From NCBI RefSeq assembly GCF_003626575.1, contig NZ_RBDY01000022.1, positions 48,040-112,039 of the forward strand: a stretch of 64,000 nucleotides of DNA. Direction: 5' to 3'. Below, in pieces: positions 9,021 through 17,070 of the stretch. The position numbers were made by a program, and so were the translations under genes. The notes beneath the pieces are model-generated. The model searched no databases and was not told the origin of the DNA. It saw only the letters and a program-made list of their open reading frames with translations. This DNA comes from Streptomyces radicis. Its GTDB lineage: Bacteria > Actinomycetota > Actinomycetes > Streptomycetales > Streptomycetaceae. Each line of letters starts with the position of its first letter. The first letter of the stretch is position 1.

Positions 9021-9824
9021 TCAGGCCAGCGACTCCATCACCGCGTAGTAACCGCCCGACTGCCCGGCGGCGTTGGGGTGGTAGGAGTCGACGACCGGCA
9101 GCGTCGTGCTGTTGAGCCACTCGTCGCCCGAGCAGATCTCGTGCCCGGTGAACGCGGGCCGCACGTCGCCGTACGCGAAGCCGTGGCCCGCCGCCGCCGC
9201 GCTGGTGACGTCGTGCAGCGCGTCCGCGGCGCTGTTGATGGCGGCCCGTGACTCCTCGCTGATGCCGAAGGCGCAGTCGCCGTCGAGCTGGTAGATGCGC
9301 GGGTAACCGAGCACGACCACCTGGGCGTTGGGGGCACCGCCGCTGATCGCGCCGTATACGGTGTCCAGCCGCCCGGGCAGTTCGGCGTCGATGAACGACG
9401 TGGCGGTGCCCACCGCGGACAGGCAGGCGTCGGTGCCCTGGAGCACACAGGTCGTCATCACGTCGGCGAACCCGGCGTCGTTGCCGCCGATGCTGATGCT
9501 GACGAGGGTGGTCGCCGCGTCGAGCGACCCGAGCTGGCTGTCGAGGACGTCGGCGGTGGTCGCGCCGGAGCAGGCGGGGAAGGCGAACGATGTGGGGGCG
9601 TTCGCCGCGGCCCAGAGCTCCGGGTAGGCGACGGTGCTGCGGCGGCAGTCGCCGCTCGCCTCGTCGTAGCTTCCGGCACCGACGCCGGAGGAGTAGGAAT
9701 CGCCCAGGGCCACATAGTCGACGGCGGCGGCCTCCTGGGCCGTTGCCGACGCGGGGCCGAGGGCGGACACGCCGATGGCGACGGCCGCGGTGGCGGCCAG
9801 CGCCAAGGAGCGGCGCAGCTTCAT
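9021..9824 (-). CDS. secreted SGNH/GDSL esterase
   Basis: A 267-residue exported hydrolase. The signal peptide spans about residues 1-28 (MKLRRSLALAATAAVAIG core, Ala-rich cleavage region). Block I is GDSYSSG with nucleophile Ser43. Block III is GGNDAGF. The Asp/His pair is in the C-terminal DSYHPN. Several cysteines (in GDCRRS, FPACSG, TTCVLQGTDACL, DGDCAF and EICSG) suggest disulfides, as in Streptomyces lipases of this class. It probably hydrolyses short acyl esters or lipids outside the cell. The start at 9824 has GGGAGA upstream. It is convergent with the SWIM gene. Confidence 0.92.
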   Translation of the reverse strand: MKLRRSLALAATAAVAIGVSALGPASATAQEAAAVDYVALGDSYSSGVGAGSYDEASGDCRRSTVAYPELWAAANAPTSFAFPACSGATTADVLDSQLGSLDAATTLVSISIGGNDAGFADVMTTCVLQGTDACLSAVGTATSFIDAELPGRLDTVYGAISGGAPNAQVVVLGYPRIYQLDGDCAFGISEESRAAINSAADALHDVTSAAAAGHGFAYGDVRPAFTGHEICSGDEWLNSTTLPVVDSYHPNAAGQSGGYYAVMESLA

Positions 9825-9950
9825 GGATTCTCCCGTTGAGGTTGGGGGGACTGGTGATGCAAAGGGCGCCTTACCCCCGGCAAGTTATGTCCATGCCAAG
9901 AGCGTTACGGATTCATGAACGAGAACGACGGGGCGCGGACGAGGTGTCGG

Positions 9951-9963
9951 CCCCCCCCCCCCC
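9951..9963. repeat. 13-base C homopolymer
   Basis: A run of 13 cytosines in the intergenic region between the SGNH and beta-galactosidase genes, about 27 bases upstream of the proposed -35 box. The run is directly visible. It may be a slippage-prone tract or a sequencing artefact. Confidence 0.8.
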
Positions 9964-9989
9964 GTCGCGCCCTCGGCTTTCAGAAGGGG

Positions 9990-10018
9990 TTGTCCGAAGC
10001 CGCGTACCGATCTAGCGT
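9990..10018 (+). promoter_or_regulatory. promoter of the beta-galactosidase gene
   Basis: TTGTCC (9990-9995), a 17-base spacer and TAGCGT (10013-10018) fit the streptomycete housekeeping consensus (TTGAC, 17 to 18 bases, TAnnnT). Transcription would start near 10025, giving a leader of about 65 bases with AGAGGAG just before the ATG at 10090. No operator is clearly recognisable. Confidence 0.55.
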
Positions 10019-10089
10019 GATCGAACAACGGGGCACAGATATCAACATCGAAGAAGCCCCCGCTCGCTCCCGCACGCCAGAGGAGATCC

Positions 10090-13032
10090 ATGGACACCCG
10101 GCCCGAGGACGCCCGGCTCCCCTACTACGAGGACCCGTCCCCCGGCAGCGGGACGCTGCCCGCCCGCGCCTGGTACGCCACTTCCGACGCCGCCCGGCTC
10201 TCCCTCGACGGCCCCTGGGCGTTCCGCCTGTCCGCCACCGCCGAGGGCGCCGACACCGCCTTCACCCAGGACGGGGCCGACACCACGGACTGGCAGGAGG
10301 TCACCGTGCCGGGCCACTGGGTCCTCCAGGGCCATGGCGCGCCCGCCTACACCAACGTCCGCTACCCCTTCCCGATCGACCCGCCCCGCGTCCCGACCGA
10401 GAACCCCACGGGGGACCACCGCCGCGTCTTCGACCTGCCCGAGCGGTGGCCCACCGACGGCGAGGCCGTCCTGCGCTTCGACGGCGTGGAGTCCTGCGCC
10501 CGCGTCTGGCTCAACGGCCGCGAGCTCGGCACGTTCCAAGGCAGCCGCCTGCCCCACGAGTTCGCCGTCGGCGACCTCCTGCGCCGCGAGGGCAACGTCC
10601 TGGCCGTCCGCGTCCACCAGTGGTCCGCCGGCAGCTACCTCGAGGACCAGGACATGTGGTGGCTGCCCGGCATCTTCCGCGACGTGACCCTCCTGCACCG
10701 CCCCGAGCAGGCCGCCGCCGACTTCTTCGTGCACGCCGGATACGACCACACCACAGGCCAGGGCACCCTCCGCGTCGACTGCGTCCCCGGCGGCCGGGTC
10801 ACCGTCCCCGAACTCGGCCTTGACCTGCCCACCGGCGAGGAACGCTCCCTGCCCGTCGAGCCCTGGACCGCCGAGACCCCACGCCTCTACCAGGCCGAGC
10901 TGGCCACCGAGGGCGAACGCATCCCCCTGCGCGTCGGCTTCCGCACCCTCACCCTCGAGGACGGCCTCTTCAAGGCCAACGGCCGCCGCGTCCTCTTCCG
11001 CGGCGTCAACCGCCACGAGTTCCACCCGGAGACCGGCCGCGCCCTCGACCTGGAGACCATGCGGCGCGACATCCTCCTGATGAAACAGCACAACATCAAC
11101 GCCGTCCGCACCAGCCACTACCCCCCGCACCCCGCCTTCCTCGACCTCTGCGACGAGCTCGGCCTGTGGGTCATCGACGAGTGCGACCTGGAGACCCACG
11201 GCTTCTGCGAGCTGGAGGACTGGCGCGGCAACCCCGTGGCCGACGACCGCTTCACCCCCGCCCTGCTGGACCGCGCCCGGCGCATGGTCGAGCGCGACAA
11301 GAACCACCCCTCGGTCGTCATCTGGTCCCTGGGCAACGAGTGCGGCTCCGGCCCAGGACTCGGCGTGATGAGCGCGTGGATCCGCGAACGCGACCCCTCA
11401 CGCGCCGTGCACTACGAGAACGACCGCGCGTACCCCGACAGCGACTTCTACTCGCGGATGTACGCCTCGCACGCCGAGGTCGAGCTGATCGGGCGGCGCG
11501 CCGAGGAGCCCCTGCCCGACCCGCGGGCGGACGCGCGCCGGCGCGCGCTCCCGTTCATCCTGTGCGAGTACGCCCACGCCATGGGCAACGGACCCGGCGG
11601 ACTCAGCGATTACCAGCGGCTGTTCGAGACCCATGAGCGCCTCCAGGGCGGCTTCGTCTGGGAGTGGATCGACCACGGCCTGCCCAAGCGGACCGAGGAC
11701 GGAAAGACCTACTTCGCCTACGGCGGCGACTTCGGCGAGGAACTCCACGACGGCAACTTCGTCTGCGACGGCCTTCTCTTCCCCGACCGCACCCCCTCCC
11801 CCGGGCTCGTCGAGTACAAGAAGGTCATCGAGCCCGTCCACATCACCGGCGACCCGGCGAACGGCACGGTCACCCTCACCAACGGCCACGACTTCACCGA
11901 CCTCTCCCACCTCACCTTCACCTGGACCTACGCCATCGAAGGCGAACACGTCGCCGAGGGGGAGTTGAAGGTACCGGCGCTCGCGCCCGGCGCGTCCGCC
12001 GAGCTCGCGCTCCCCGAGCACCCCGAGAGCGACCTGTCGGGCGAGGCCGTGTGGACCGTGCGCGCGACGCTGGCCAGGACCCTGCCCTGGGCCGCCGAGG
12101 GCCACCTCGTCGCCTGGGGCCAGCTGCCGGTCCCCGGCACCGCGACGCCCCCCGAGCGGCGGCGCGGCACGGGCGCGCTCGTCGCCCCGGCCCGCGCCGA
12201 TGAGGGCATCGCGCTCGGCCCCGGCGTCTTCGACCCCGCGTCCGGCGCCCTCACCCGGCTCGGCGGCCTGGCCATCGACGCGCCCCCGCGCCTCGACGTG
12301 TGGCGCGCGCCGACCGACAACGACCTCGGCGCGCCCTGGCAGTCCGACGCGCGGCACGGCGTGCGCTGGCAGGAGATCGGCCTGCACCGGATGCGCCACC
12401 GCGTCGACGCCGTGGACGCCGACGGCGCGTCGCTGACCGTGCGCACCAGGGTCGCCCCCGCCGCGAGCGATCTGGGGCTGCTCACCGACTACCGCTGGAC
12501 GGCGACCGAGGACGAGCTGCGGCTGACCGTCACGGTCACCCCCCAGGGCGACTGGCCCTGCCCGCTGCCGCGCCTCGGCCTGCTGCTCGGCCTGCCCGCC
12601 ACGTTCGGGCAGGTCACCTGGTTCGGCGGCGGGCCAGGCGAGGCATACCCCGACACCCGCGCCGCCTCGGCACTCGGCCGCTACGAGCTCCCGGTGGACG
12701 CGATGCAGACGCCCTATGTCCGGCCCCAGGAGAACGGCGCCCGAGCGGACGTCCGTTGGGCCGAGCTCCGCACGGACGGCGGCACGGGCCTGCGGGTGAC
12801 CGCGGATCCCGAGCCGTTCTGGCTGACGGCACGGCGCTGGACCAGCGGGCAGCTGCACGCCGCCGAGCACACGCCCGACCTGGTGCCGGGCGACACCGTG
12901 TGGGTCACCCTCGACCACGCCCAGCACGGCATCGGCAGCCAGTCCTGCGGCCCTGGCCCGCTGCCCCAGTACCACCTGAACGCCGCCCCGGCCCGCTTCT
13001 CGCTGGCGTTCTCCGAGGTGAAGGGGGCGTGA
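10090..13032 (+). CDS. lacZ: beta-galactosidase, glycoside hydrolase family 2
   Basis: A 980-residue cytoplasmic enzyme close to the length of E. coli LacZ (1023). Domains in order are the GH2 sugar-binding jelly roll (about 40-210), immunoglobulin-like domain, TIM barrel (about 280-580) and the C-terminal beta-gal small-chain domain (about 700-975). The acid/base is Glu417 in LGNECGSG and the nucleophile is Glu493 in CEYAHAMGNG. There is no signal peptide, so lactose or other beta-galactosides must be imported, but no sugar permease is adjacent. RBS AGAGGAG lies 3 bases before the ATG. A strong hairpin shared with the convergent methyltransferase follows. Confidence 0.95.
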   Translation: MDTRPEDARLPYYEDPSPGSGTLPARAWYATSDAARLSLDGPWAFRLSATAEGADTAFTQDGADTTDWQEVTVPGHWVLQGHGAPAYTNVRYPFPIDPPRVPTENPTGDHRRVFDLPERWPTDGEAVLRFDGVESCARVWLNGRELGTFQGSRLPHEFAVGDLLRREGNVLAVRVHQWSAGSYLEDQDMWWLPGIFRDVTLLHRPEQAAADFFVHAGYDHTTGQGTLRVDCVPGGRVTVPELGLDLPTGEERSLPVEPWTAETPRLYQAELATEGERIPLRVGFRTLTLEDGLFKANGRRVLFRGVNRHEFHPETGRALDLETMRRDILLMKQHNINAVRTSHYPPHPAFLDLCDELGLWVIDECDLETHGFCELEDWRGNPVADDRFTPALLDRARRMVERDKNHPSVVIWSLGNECGSGPGLGVMSAWIRERDPSRAVHYENDRAYPDSDFYSRMYASHAEVELIGRRAEEPLPDPRADARRRALPFILCEYAHAMGNGPGGLSDYQRLFETHERLQGGFVWEWIDHGLPKRTEDGKTYFAYGGDFGEELHDGNFVCDGLLFPDRTPSPGLVEYKKVIEPVHITGDPANGTVTLTNGHDFTDLSHLTFTWTYAIEGEHVAEGELKVPALAPGASAELALPEHPESDLSGEAVWTVRATLARTLPWAAEGHLVAWGQLPVPGTATPPERRRGTGALVAPARADEGIALGPGVFDPASGALTRLGGLAIDAPPRLDVWRAPTDNDLGAPWQSDARHGVRWQEIGLHRMRHRVDAVDADGASLTVRTRVAPAASDLGLLTDYRWTATEDELRLTVTVTPQGDWPCPLPRLGLLLGLPATFGQVTWFGGGPGEAYPDTRAASALGRYELPVDAMQTPYVRPQENGARADVRWAELRTDGGTGLRVTADPEPFWLTARRWTSGQLHAAEHTPDLVPGDTVWVTLDHAQHGIGSQSCGPGPLPQYHLNAAPARFSLAFSEVKGA

Positions 13033-13037
13033 GGGAC

Positions 13038-13071
13038 GCCGTTCGGGCGGCCCCCCGGCCGCCCGAACGGC
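13038..13071. terminator. bidirectional hairpin terminator
   Basis: A perfect 15-bp inverted repeat (13038-13052 with 13057-13071) around a C4 loop, lying between the stops of two convergent genes (beta-galactosidase and methyltransferase). There is no T tract, as is common for streptomycete terminators. Confidence 0.8.
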
Positions 13072-13080
13072 GAGCGTTCC

Positions 13081-13893
13081 TCAGCGCTTGACGCCGACCG
13101 CGCAGTAGAAGCCGAGGCCGCGCAGCATCGGGTCGTCGGGCACCGGCGCCTCGGGCGCCCAGAACGGCGGCTGCACCAGCCCCGGCGGGTCGATCAGGTC
13201 GAAGCCGTCGAAGAACGACAGGATCTCCGCCCTGCTCCGCAGCGTCAGCGTCGAGGTGGAGCCCCGGTAGACCTCGCCGACGGCGGCCAGCCGCTCGGGC
13301 GGGTGGAGGTCACGGGTGCCATGGCTGAGCACGAGGCAACTCCCGGGCGCCAGCGGCTCGGTGAGCGCCTGGACCAGGCCCTTGGGGTCGGCGGAGTCGT
13401 CGATGAAGTGCAGGATCGCGACCAGCAGAAGGGCCACAGGCTGCTCGAAGTCGATCAGGTCGGCGATCGCCGGGTGTTCGATGACGGCCTTGGGGTCGCG
13501 CAGGTCGGCGAGGGCGAACGCGGCGTTCCCGTCGTTGACGAGCTTGGCTCCCGCGTAGGTGCTGACGATCGGGTCGTTGTCGACATAGGCGACGCGCACC
13601 TCGGGGTCGATCGCGCGGGCGATCTCATGGGTGTTGGGCGAGGTGGGTATGCCCGTGCCGACATCGATGATCTGGCGTATGCCGCGCCGGGCGATGGCCT
13701 GGGTCGCCCGGTGCATGAAGCTCCGGTTCTCCCTGGCGGCGAGCCTGATGTCGGGGAGCAGCTCGATGACGCGCTCGGCCGCGGCCCTGTCCACCTCGTA
13801 GTTGTCCTGACCGCCGAGGTAGTAGTCGTACATCCGCGCCGGGTGCGCCCTGCTCGTGTCGATCTGATCGGCCGAGAAGCCCTCTTCACTCAC
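13081..13893 (-). CDS. SAM-dependent methyltransferase, DUF574/Methyltransf_19 family
   Basis: A 270-residue protein of the actinobacterial DUF574 family. It begins with the conserved RMYDYYLGGQDNYEVDR region. The SAM-binding loop is IDVGTGIPTSPN, followed by VAYVDNDPIV. The late LLVAILHFIDDS resembles the family's post-motif region. Substrates of this large Streptomyces family are unknown. The ATG at 13893 overlaps the end of the DUF397 frame by 8 bases, so it belongs to the XRE-DUF397-methyltransferase operon. A strong hairpin (13923-13966) sits about 30 bases upstream of its start, inside the DUF397 tail, and could modulate its expression. Confidence 0.88.
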   Translation of the reverse strand: MSEEGFSADQIDTSRAHPARMYDYYLGGQDNYEVDRAAAERVIELLPDIRLAARENRSFMHRATQAIARRGIRQIIDVGTGIPTSPNTHEIARAIDPEVRVAYVDNDPIVSTYAGAKLVNDGNAAFALADLRDPKAVIEHPAIADLIDFEQPVALLLVAILHFIDDSADPKGLVQALTEPLAPGSCLVLSHGTRDLHPPERLAAVGEVYRGSTSTLTLRSRAEILSFFDGFDLIDPPGLVQPPFWAPEAPVPDDPMLRGLGFYCAVGVKR

Positions 13894-14212
13894 ACCCTGC
13901 TCCGTCTCTGTGTCCGTGACCTACCGGCACGGTGTCCGTCCCCCCGTGGACGGGCACCGTGCCGGTCCCCCCTGACCTGGCGAGGAGGAAGTCCGCCTCG
14001 CCCGACTTGACCCCCTGGATGAAGTGCTGGATCTCGTGGACCGTGCAGATCAACGCGGGCCCGTCGGGGTCCGTCGACTGACGGAGCGCCACCCTGCCGT
14101 CGTGCAGCCGCATCGCCTCGATGCAGCTGCCGCCGTTCCCCCCGCTCCAGGGCTTCCGCCAGCCCTCCACGCCCAACTGCGTGGCGGGCATGCCGTTGTA
14201 GACGCGATCCAT
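13886..14212 (-). CDS. DUF397 protein with extended C-terminus
   Basis: A 108-residue protein. Residues about 14-80 are a DUF397 domain (WRKPWSGGNGGSCIEA, VALRQSTDPDGPAL, EIQHFIQGVKSGEADF). DUF397 proteins accompany WhiJ-like XRE regulators in Streptomyces and are thought to form partner or antitoxin-like pairs with them. Its ATG is 4 bases downstream of the regulator's stop, so the pair is coupled. The last 25 or so residues (Gly/Thr/Val/Pro-rich, with an imperfect TVPV repeat) do not belong to the domain. They are encoded by an inverted repeat, which suggests that the original stop was lost and the frame now reads through a terminator-like hairpin. Confidence 0.85.
   Translation of the reverse strand: MDRVYNGMPATQLGVEGWRKPWSGGNGGSCIEAMRLHDGRVALRQSTDPDGPALICTVHEIQHFIQGVKSGEADFLLARSGGTGTVPVHGGTDTVPVGHGHRDGAGCE
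13923..13966 (-). other. strong hairpin inside the DUF397 3' end
   Basis: A 19-bp stem (13923-13941 with 13948-13966) with a single G-T pair and a 6-base loop. It lies within the translated tail of DUF397 and ends 30 bases before the methyltransferase start. There is no U tract. It may be a former terminator, an attenuator or an mRNA-processing site. Confidence 0.7.
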
Positions 14213-14215
14213 GGC

Positions 14216-15154
14216 TCAGATCTCCTTACGAATCCCACTGAGGATGGCCTCGGTGCGGTGTACGGGCGCGGCCTGCGCGCACATGCGGTCAAGTGCCTCC
14301 CTGAAGGTCGACACATCGTCACGCTGGTCGAAGTAGGCGGCGCCGACGAGGCTCTCCGCGCAGACGACGTCGGAGAGCTCGGCGAGCGGGAAGCGGAAGA
14401 GGTGGAACGGCCCGTACATCGCCGGGTGCAGCCCGGCGGAGAACGGCATGATCTGGAGTCTGACGTGCGGCGCCGACGCCACGGAGTCGATCAGGTGGGT
14501 GATCTGCGCGCGCATCACGGTGGGGCGGCCGATGGGCCTGCGGAGCACGGTCTCGTCGAGCACGACCCAGAGCAGCGGCGGCTGCTTGCGGGCCAGCAGC
14601 TCCTGGCGGGCGAGGCGCAGCGCCACGAGCCTGTCGATCTCGTTCGCGTGCGCGTGCGGCATCCCGGCGCGCAGGACGGCGGCGGCGTACGCCTCGGTCT
14701 GGAGGAGCCCGGGGACGTAGTGCGGCTCGTACGCGCGGATCTGGTCGGCCTCGGCCTCGAGGCTGACGAACGCGGAGAACCAGTCGGGCAGGACGTCGCG
14801 GTAACGGTGCCACCAGCCGGGCCTGTTGGCCTCGCGGACGAGGTCGAGGAAGGCGTCGACCTCCTGCGGGTCGGTGACCCCGTAGATGTGGAGGAGCTTC
14901 TCCACATAGGGCACCTTGAGCCCGACTTGAGCCTTCTCCATCCGCCGGATCGTGGCATGTGTCACATCGAGGGCCCTGCCGGCCTCCTCGAAGGAGATCC
15001 CGGCGGCGTCCCTCAGGTCCTGGAGACGCCGTCCCAGGACGAGCCGCAGGACGGTGGCCGCGCCGCTCACCTGTCCTCCTGCCACCGTCACCCCCTCGAC
15101 CGCCGCCTTCACCGAGGAGTCTGCCATGACGTCAGCGGCCGCGACAGGCTGCAT
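14216..15154 (-). CDS. XRE-family regulator with DUF5753 (WhiJ-like)
   Basis: A 312-residue transcription factor. The N-terminal helix-turn-helix spans about residues 40-95 (GRRLQDLRDAAGISFEEAGR, HATIRRMEK). The DUF5753 domain follows (IRAYEPHYVPGLLQTEAYA, LDETVLRRPIG, FSAGLHPAMYGPF). This is the WhiJ/Scr1-type architecture, which in Streptomyces pairs with DUF397 proteins and influences development and antibiotic production. The ATG at 15154 lacks a Shine-Dalgarno site. An alternative ATG nine codons later (15127) is possible. It is divergent from an RsbW-like ATPase gene, the usual neighbour. Confidence 0.88.
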   Translation of the reverse strand: MQPVAAADVMADSSVKAAVEGVTVAGGQVSGAATVLRLVLGRRLQDLRDAAGISFEEAGRALDVTHATIRRMEKAQVGLKVPYVEKLLHIYGVTDPQEVDAFLDLVREANRPGWWHRYRDVLPDWFSAFVSLEAEADQIRAYEPHYVPGLLQTEAYAAAVLRAGMPHAHANEIDRLVALRLARQELLARKQPPLLWVVLDETVLRRPIGRPTVMRAQITHLIDSVASAPHVRLQIMPFSAGLHPAMYGPFHLFRFPLAELSDVVCAESLVGAAYFDQRDDVSTFREALDRMCAQAAPVHRTEAILSGIRKEI

Positions 15155-15246
15155 CGGTGATTCTGTAATTTGCAGGTTGGCTCTTGCCGGATGAGACGGC
15201 CACCCAGCACAGTGGTGTCGTGGCTTCCTCCTCGCACGCTCAGCCC

Positions 15247-15675
15247 ATGACGCGGCCCGCGTCCGCCGTGCTGACGCACGGGCATCTGCGGTTCAGGCTG
15301 CCCGCCGTGGACACGTCGGCCGCGGAGGCGCGTCGTCTCACGCGCCGGCAGCTGAAGCAGTGGCGCGCGCCCGTGGAGGCGTGTGACAACGCCCAGTTGG
15401 TGATCTCCGAGCTGGTCACCAACGCGCTGCGGCACACCGAGAGCGAGAGCGTCGGCTGCGAGCTGCGGATCCTGGGGCCGCTGCTCCGGGTCGCGGTCGC
15501 GAGCGACGGGCTGGGCCCCCGGCAGGCGCCGCGCCAGGCCGGGGACGACGAGGAGGGCGGCCGAGGCCTCCTGCTCGTGTGCGCCCTGGCGAAGGTGTGG
15601 GGCGTGCGGCCCAGGGAGGCCGAGCCAGGCCATGTGGTGTGGGCGGATCTGCCGCTTGACGCCACGAGGGTCTGA
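15247..15675 (+). CDS. ATP-binding protein, RsbW/SpoIIAB-like (HATPase_c_2)
   Basis: A 142-residue GHKL ATPase of the anti-sigma-factor kinase type. The N box is LVISELVTNALRHT and the G box is GGRGLLLVCALAKVWG. Such proteins in Streptomyces sequester sigma factors or modulate development, and they often sit beside WhiJ/DUF397 pairs, as here. The start is uncertain: TTG at 15184, GTG at 15220 and ATG at 15247 are all in frame and none has a convincing ribosome-binding site. I chose the ATG because the domain starts about 10 residues later. Confidence 0.8.
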   Translation: MTRPASAVLTHGHLRFRLPAVDTSAAEARRLTRRQLKQWRAPVEACDNAQLVISELVTNALRHTESESVGCELRILGPLLRVAVASDGLGPRQAPRQAGDDEEGGRGLLLVCALAKVWGVRPREAEPGHVVWADLPLDATRV

Positions 15676-15726
15676 GCACGAAGGGGTGAGCGCAAGGGTC
15701 CGAACGGCCTCCGCGGGGCCGGTCGT

Positions 15727-16507
15727 TCAGGCGGCGCGGTCGAGCCGGGGGGCGGCGAGCTGTCGCAGCAGGCGCGTTCCGAGGGCACCGACGACCAGCG
15801 CGCCGCCGCCGCACGCCAGCGTGAACGCGTAGCCCCAGCGCGCCCCGTGGGCCTCGATCACGAGCCAGGCCATCCCCTCGGTCAGCGACTCCGCGGGCAC
15901 GCCCTGCCTGACCAGGCTGTACCCGGCGATGATGGTGGGCGCGATCAGCAGCCCCGAGAAGAACGAGTAGGTCCCCAGCCAGCCCACGATGGCCAGCAGG
16001 AAACGGCGGTCGAGCGGCATCGACCACTCGCGCGCGCCGACCACAGGCCGCCGGTGGCGCCGCCGAGCGCGTAGGTGGCCATGACGGCGCCGACCTGCCA
16101 GGGCGAGCCGAACTCCTCGATGAACGCCAGGGTGCTCAGCTCCCAGCCCGCGAACATCGCCGCAGTGCACACGTACACCGCGCACATCAGCCGCAGGCCC
16201 GGCACGGCCATGGCGCGGGTGCCGGTGCCCCGCACGTCGTCAGCAGCGTCCCGCCGGGGTCGCCGCCCGCGAGATGGCTCCACCGCGCGCGCCCCAGGGC
16301 GTCGAGCCGGGCGGCGACGGCGAACAGCGTGCCCGCGGCGCCGAATCCGAGCGCCAGCAGGCGCAGCACCAGGCGCTGGCCGAAGCGGTCGATGAGATAG
16401 CCGAGTCGGGGGACGACGAGCGCGTGGCAGAGCGCCCCGCCCGAGGCGACGGCGCCCGCGGGGCGGGAGCCCCGGCATCCGGTTTTCCGCTCGCGCCCCG
16501 GGGTCAC
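15727..16507 (-). pseudogene. MFS transporter pseudogene (frameshifted, 5' truncated)
   Basis: Transporter-like sequence continues through three reading frames. Near 16330-16460 it reads LGYLIDRFGQRLVLRLL, a typical MFS loop 2-3 signature. Near 16020-16200 another frame reads LSTLAFIEEFGSPWQVGAV. Near 15730-16020 a third frame reads LLAIVGWLGTYSFFSGLLIA to the stop. At least two frameshifts (around 16190-16270 and 16020-16040) are needed, and the N-terminal helices before about 16460 are missing. The remains resemble a DHA-type drug efflux protein. It is not functional unless the frameshifts are sequencing errors. Confidence 0.8.
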
Positions 16508-16992
16508 TCCCCGTGTTCGGCCACGTCCGCGGGAACGGCCCCGGCGTGGGCGATCAGGGTGGCAGGGGGGAGCGGGAACACCGTGTGGGCGGTGCCCGCG
16601 GCGGCCCAGACCGTGTCGTGGGCCAGCAGCCCGCGGTCGGCCAGGGTACGCAGGGCGGTGACATGGCCGAACGGCGGCACCCCGCCGATCGCGTACCCGG
16701 TGACCGCGCGCACGGTGTCGGCGTCGACGCGGCGGACCCTGGCGGCGCCCAGCTCGCGGCGGACCAGCTCGGTGTCCACCCGGGACGCGCCGTTCATCAG
16801 GACCAGAATCGGTTCCTTATCCGCCTCGAACACCAGCGACTTTACTATTTGATTAAGCTTGCACCCGAGCGCCTGGGCCGCCTGTGCCGCGGTACGGGTC
16901 GCCTCGGAGAAGGCGCGCATCTCCGTGCCGTCGAGCCCTCGTTCCGCGAGGGCGGCGGCGAATCGTGGGTGCGCGCTGGTGGAAGCGGTCAT
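16504..16992 (-). CDS. YbaK/EbsC-type aminoacyl-tRNA deacylase
   Basis: A 162-residue YbaK/ProX-type editing domain that hydrolyses mischarged aminoacyl-tRNA such as Cys-tRNA(Pro). The conserved lysine is in LNQIVKSLVF. The GGVPPFGH loop lines the pocket. The ATG at 16992 has no ribosome-binding site, but TATGGT lies 8 bases upstream (complement of 17001-17006), which suggests a leaderless transcript. A TTG 13 codons upstream is the alternative. Codons around LNQIVK are unusually A/T-rich (ATA, CTT, CAA) for this genome. It is divergent from terC. Confidence 0.88.
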   Translation of the reverse strand: MTASTSAHPRFAAALAERGLDGTEMRAFSEATRTAAQAAQALGCKLNQIVKSLVFEADKEPILVLMNGASRVDTELVRRELGAARVRRVDADTVRAVTGYAIGGVPPFGHVTALRTLADRGLLAHDTVWAAAGTAHTVFPLPPATLIAHAGAVPADVAEHGE

Positions 16993-17070
16993 GGAGGGGG
17001 ACCATAGCGCCCGCCCTCCACGCCGCGCCAAGGCAATTCCCGTGACACACGTCGGATGACCGGAGGAACA

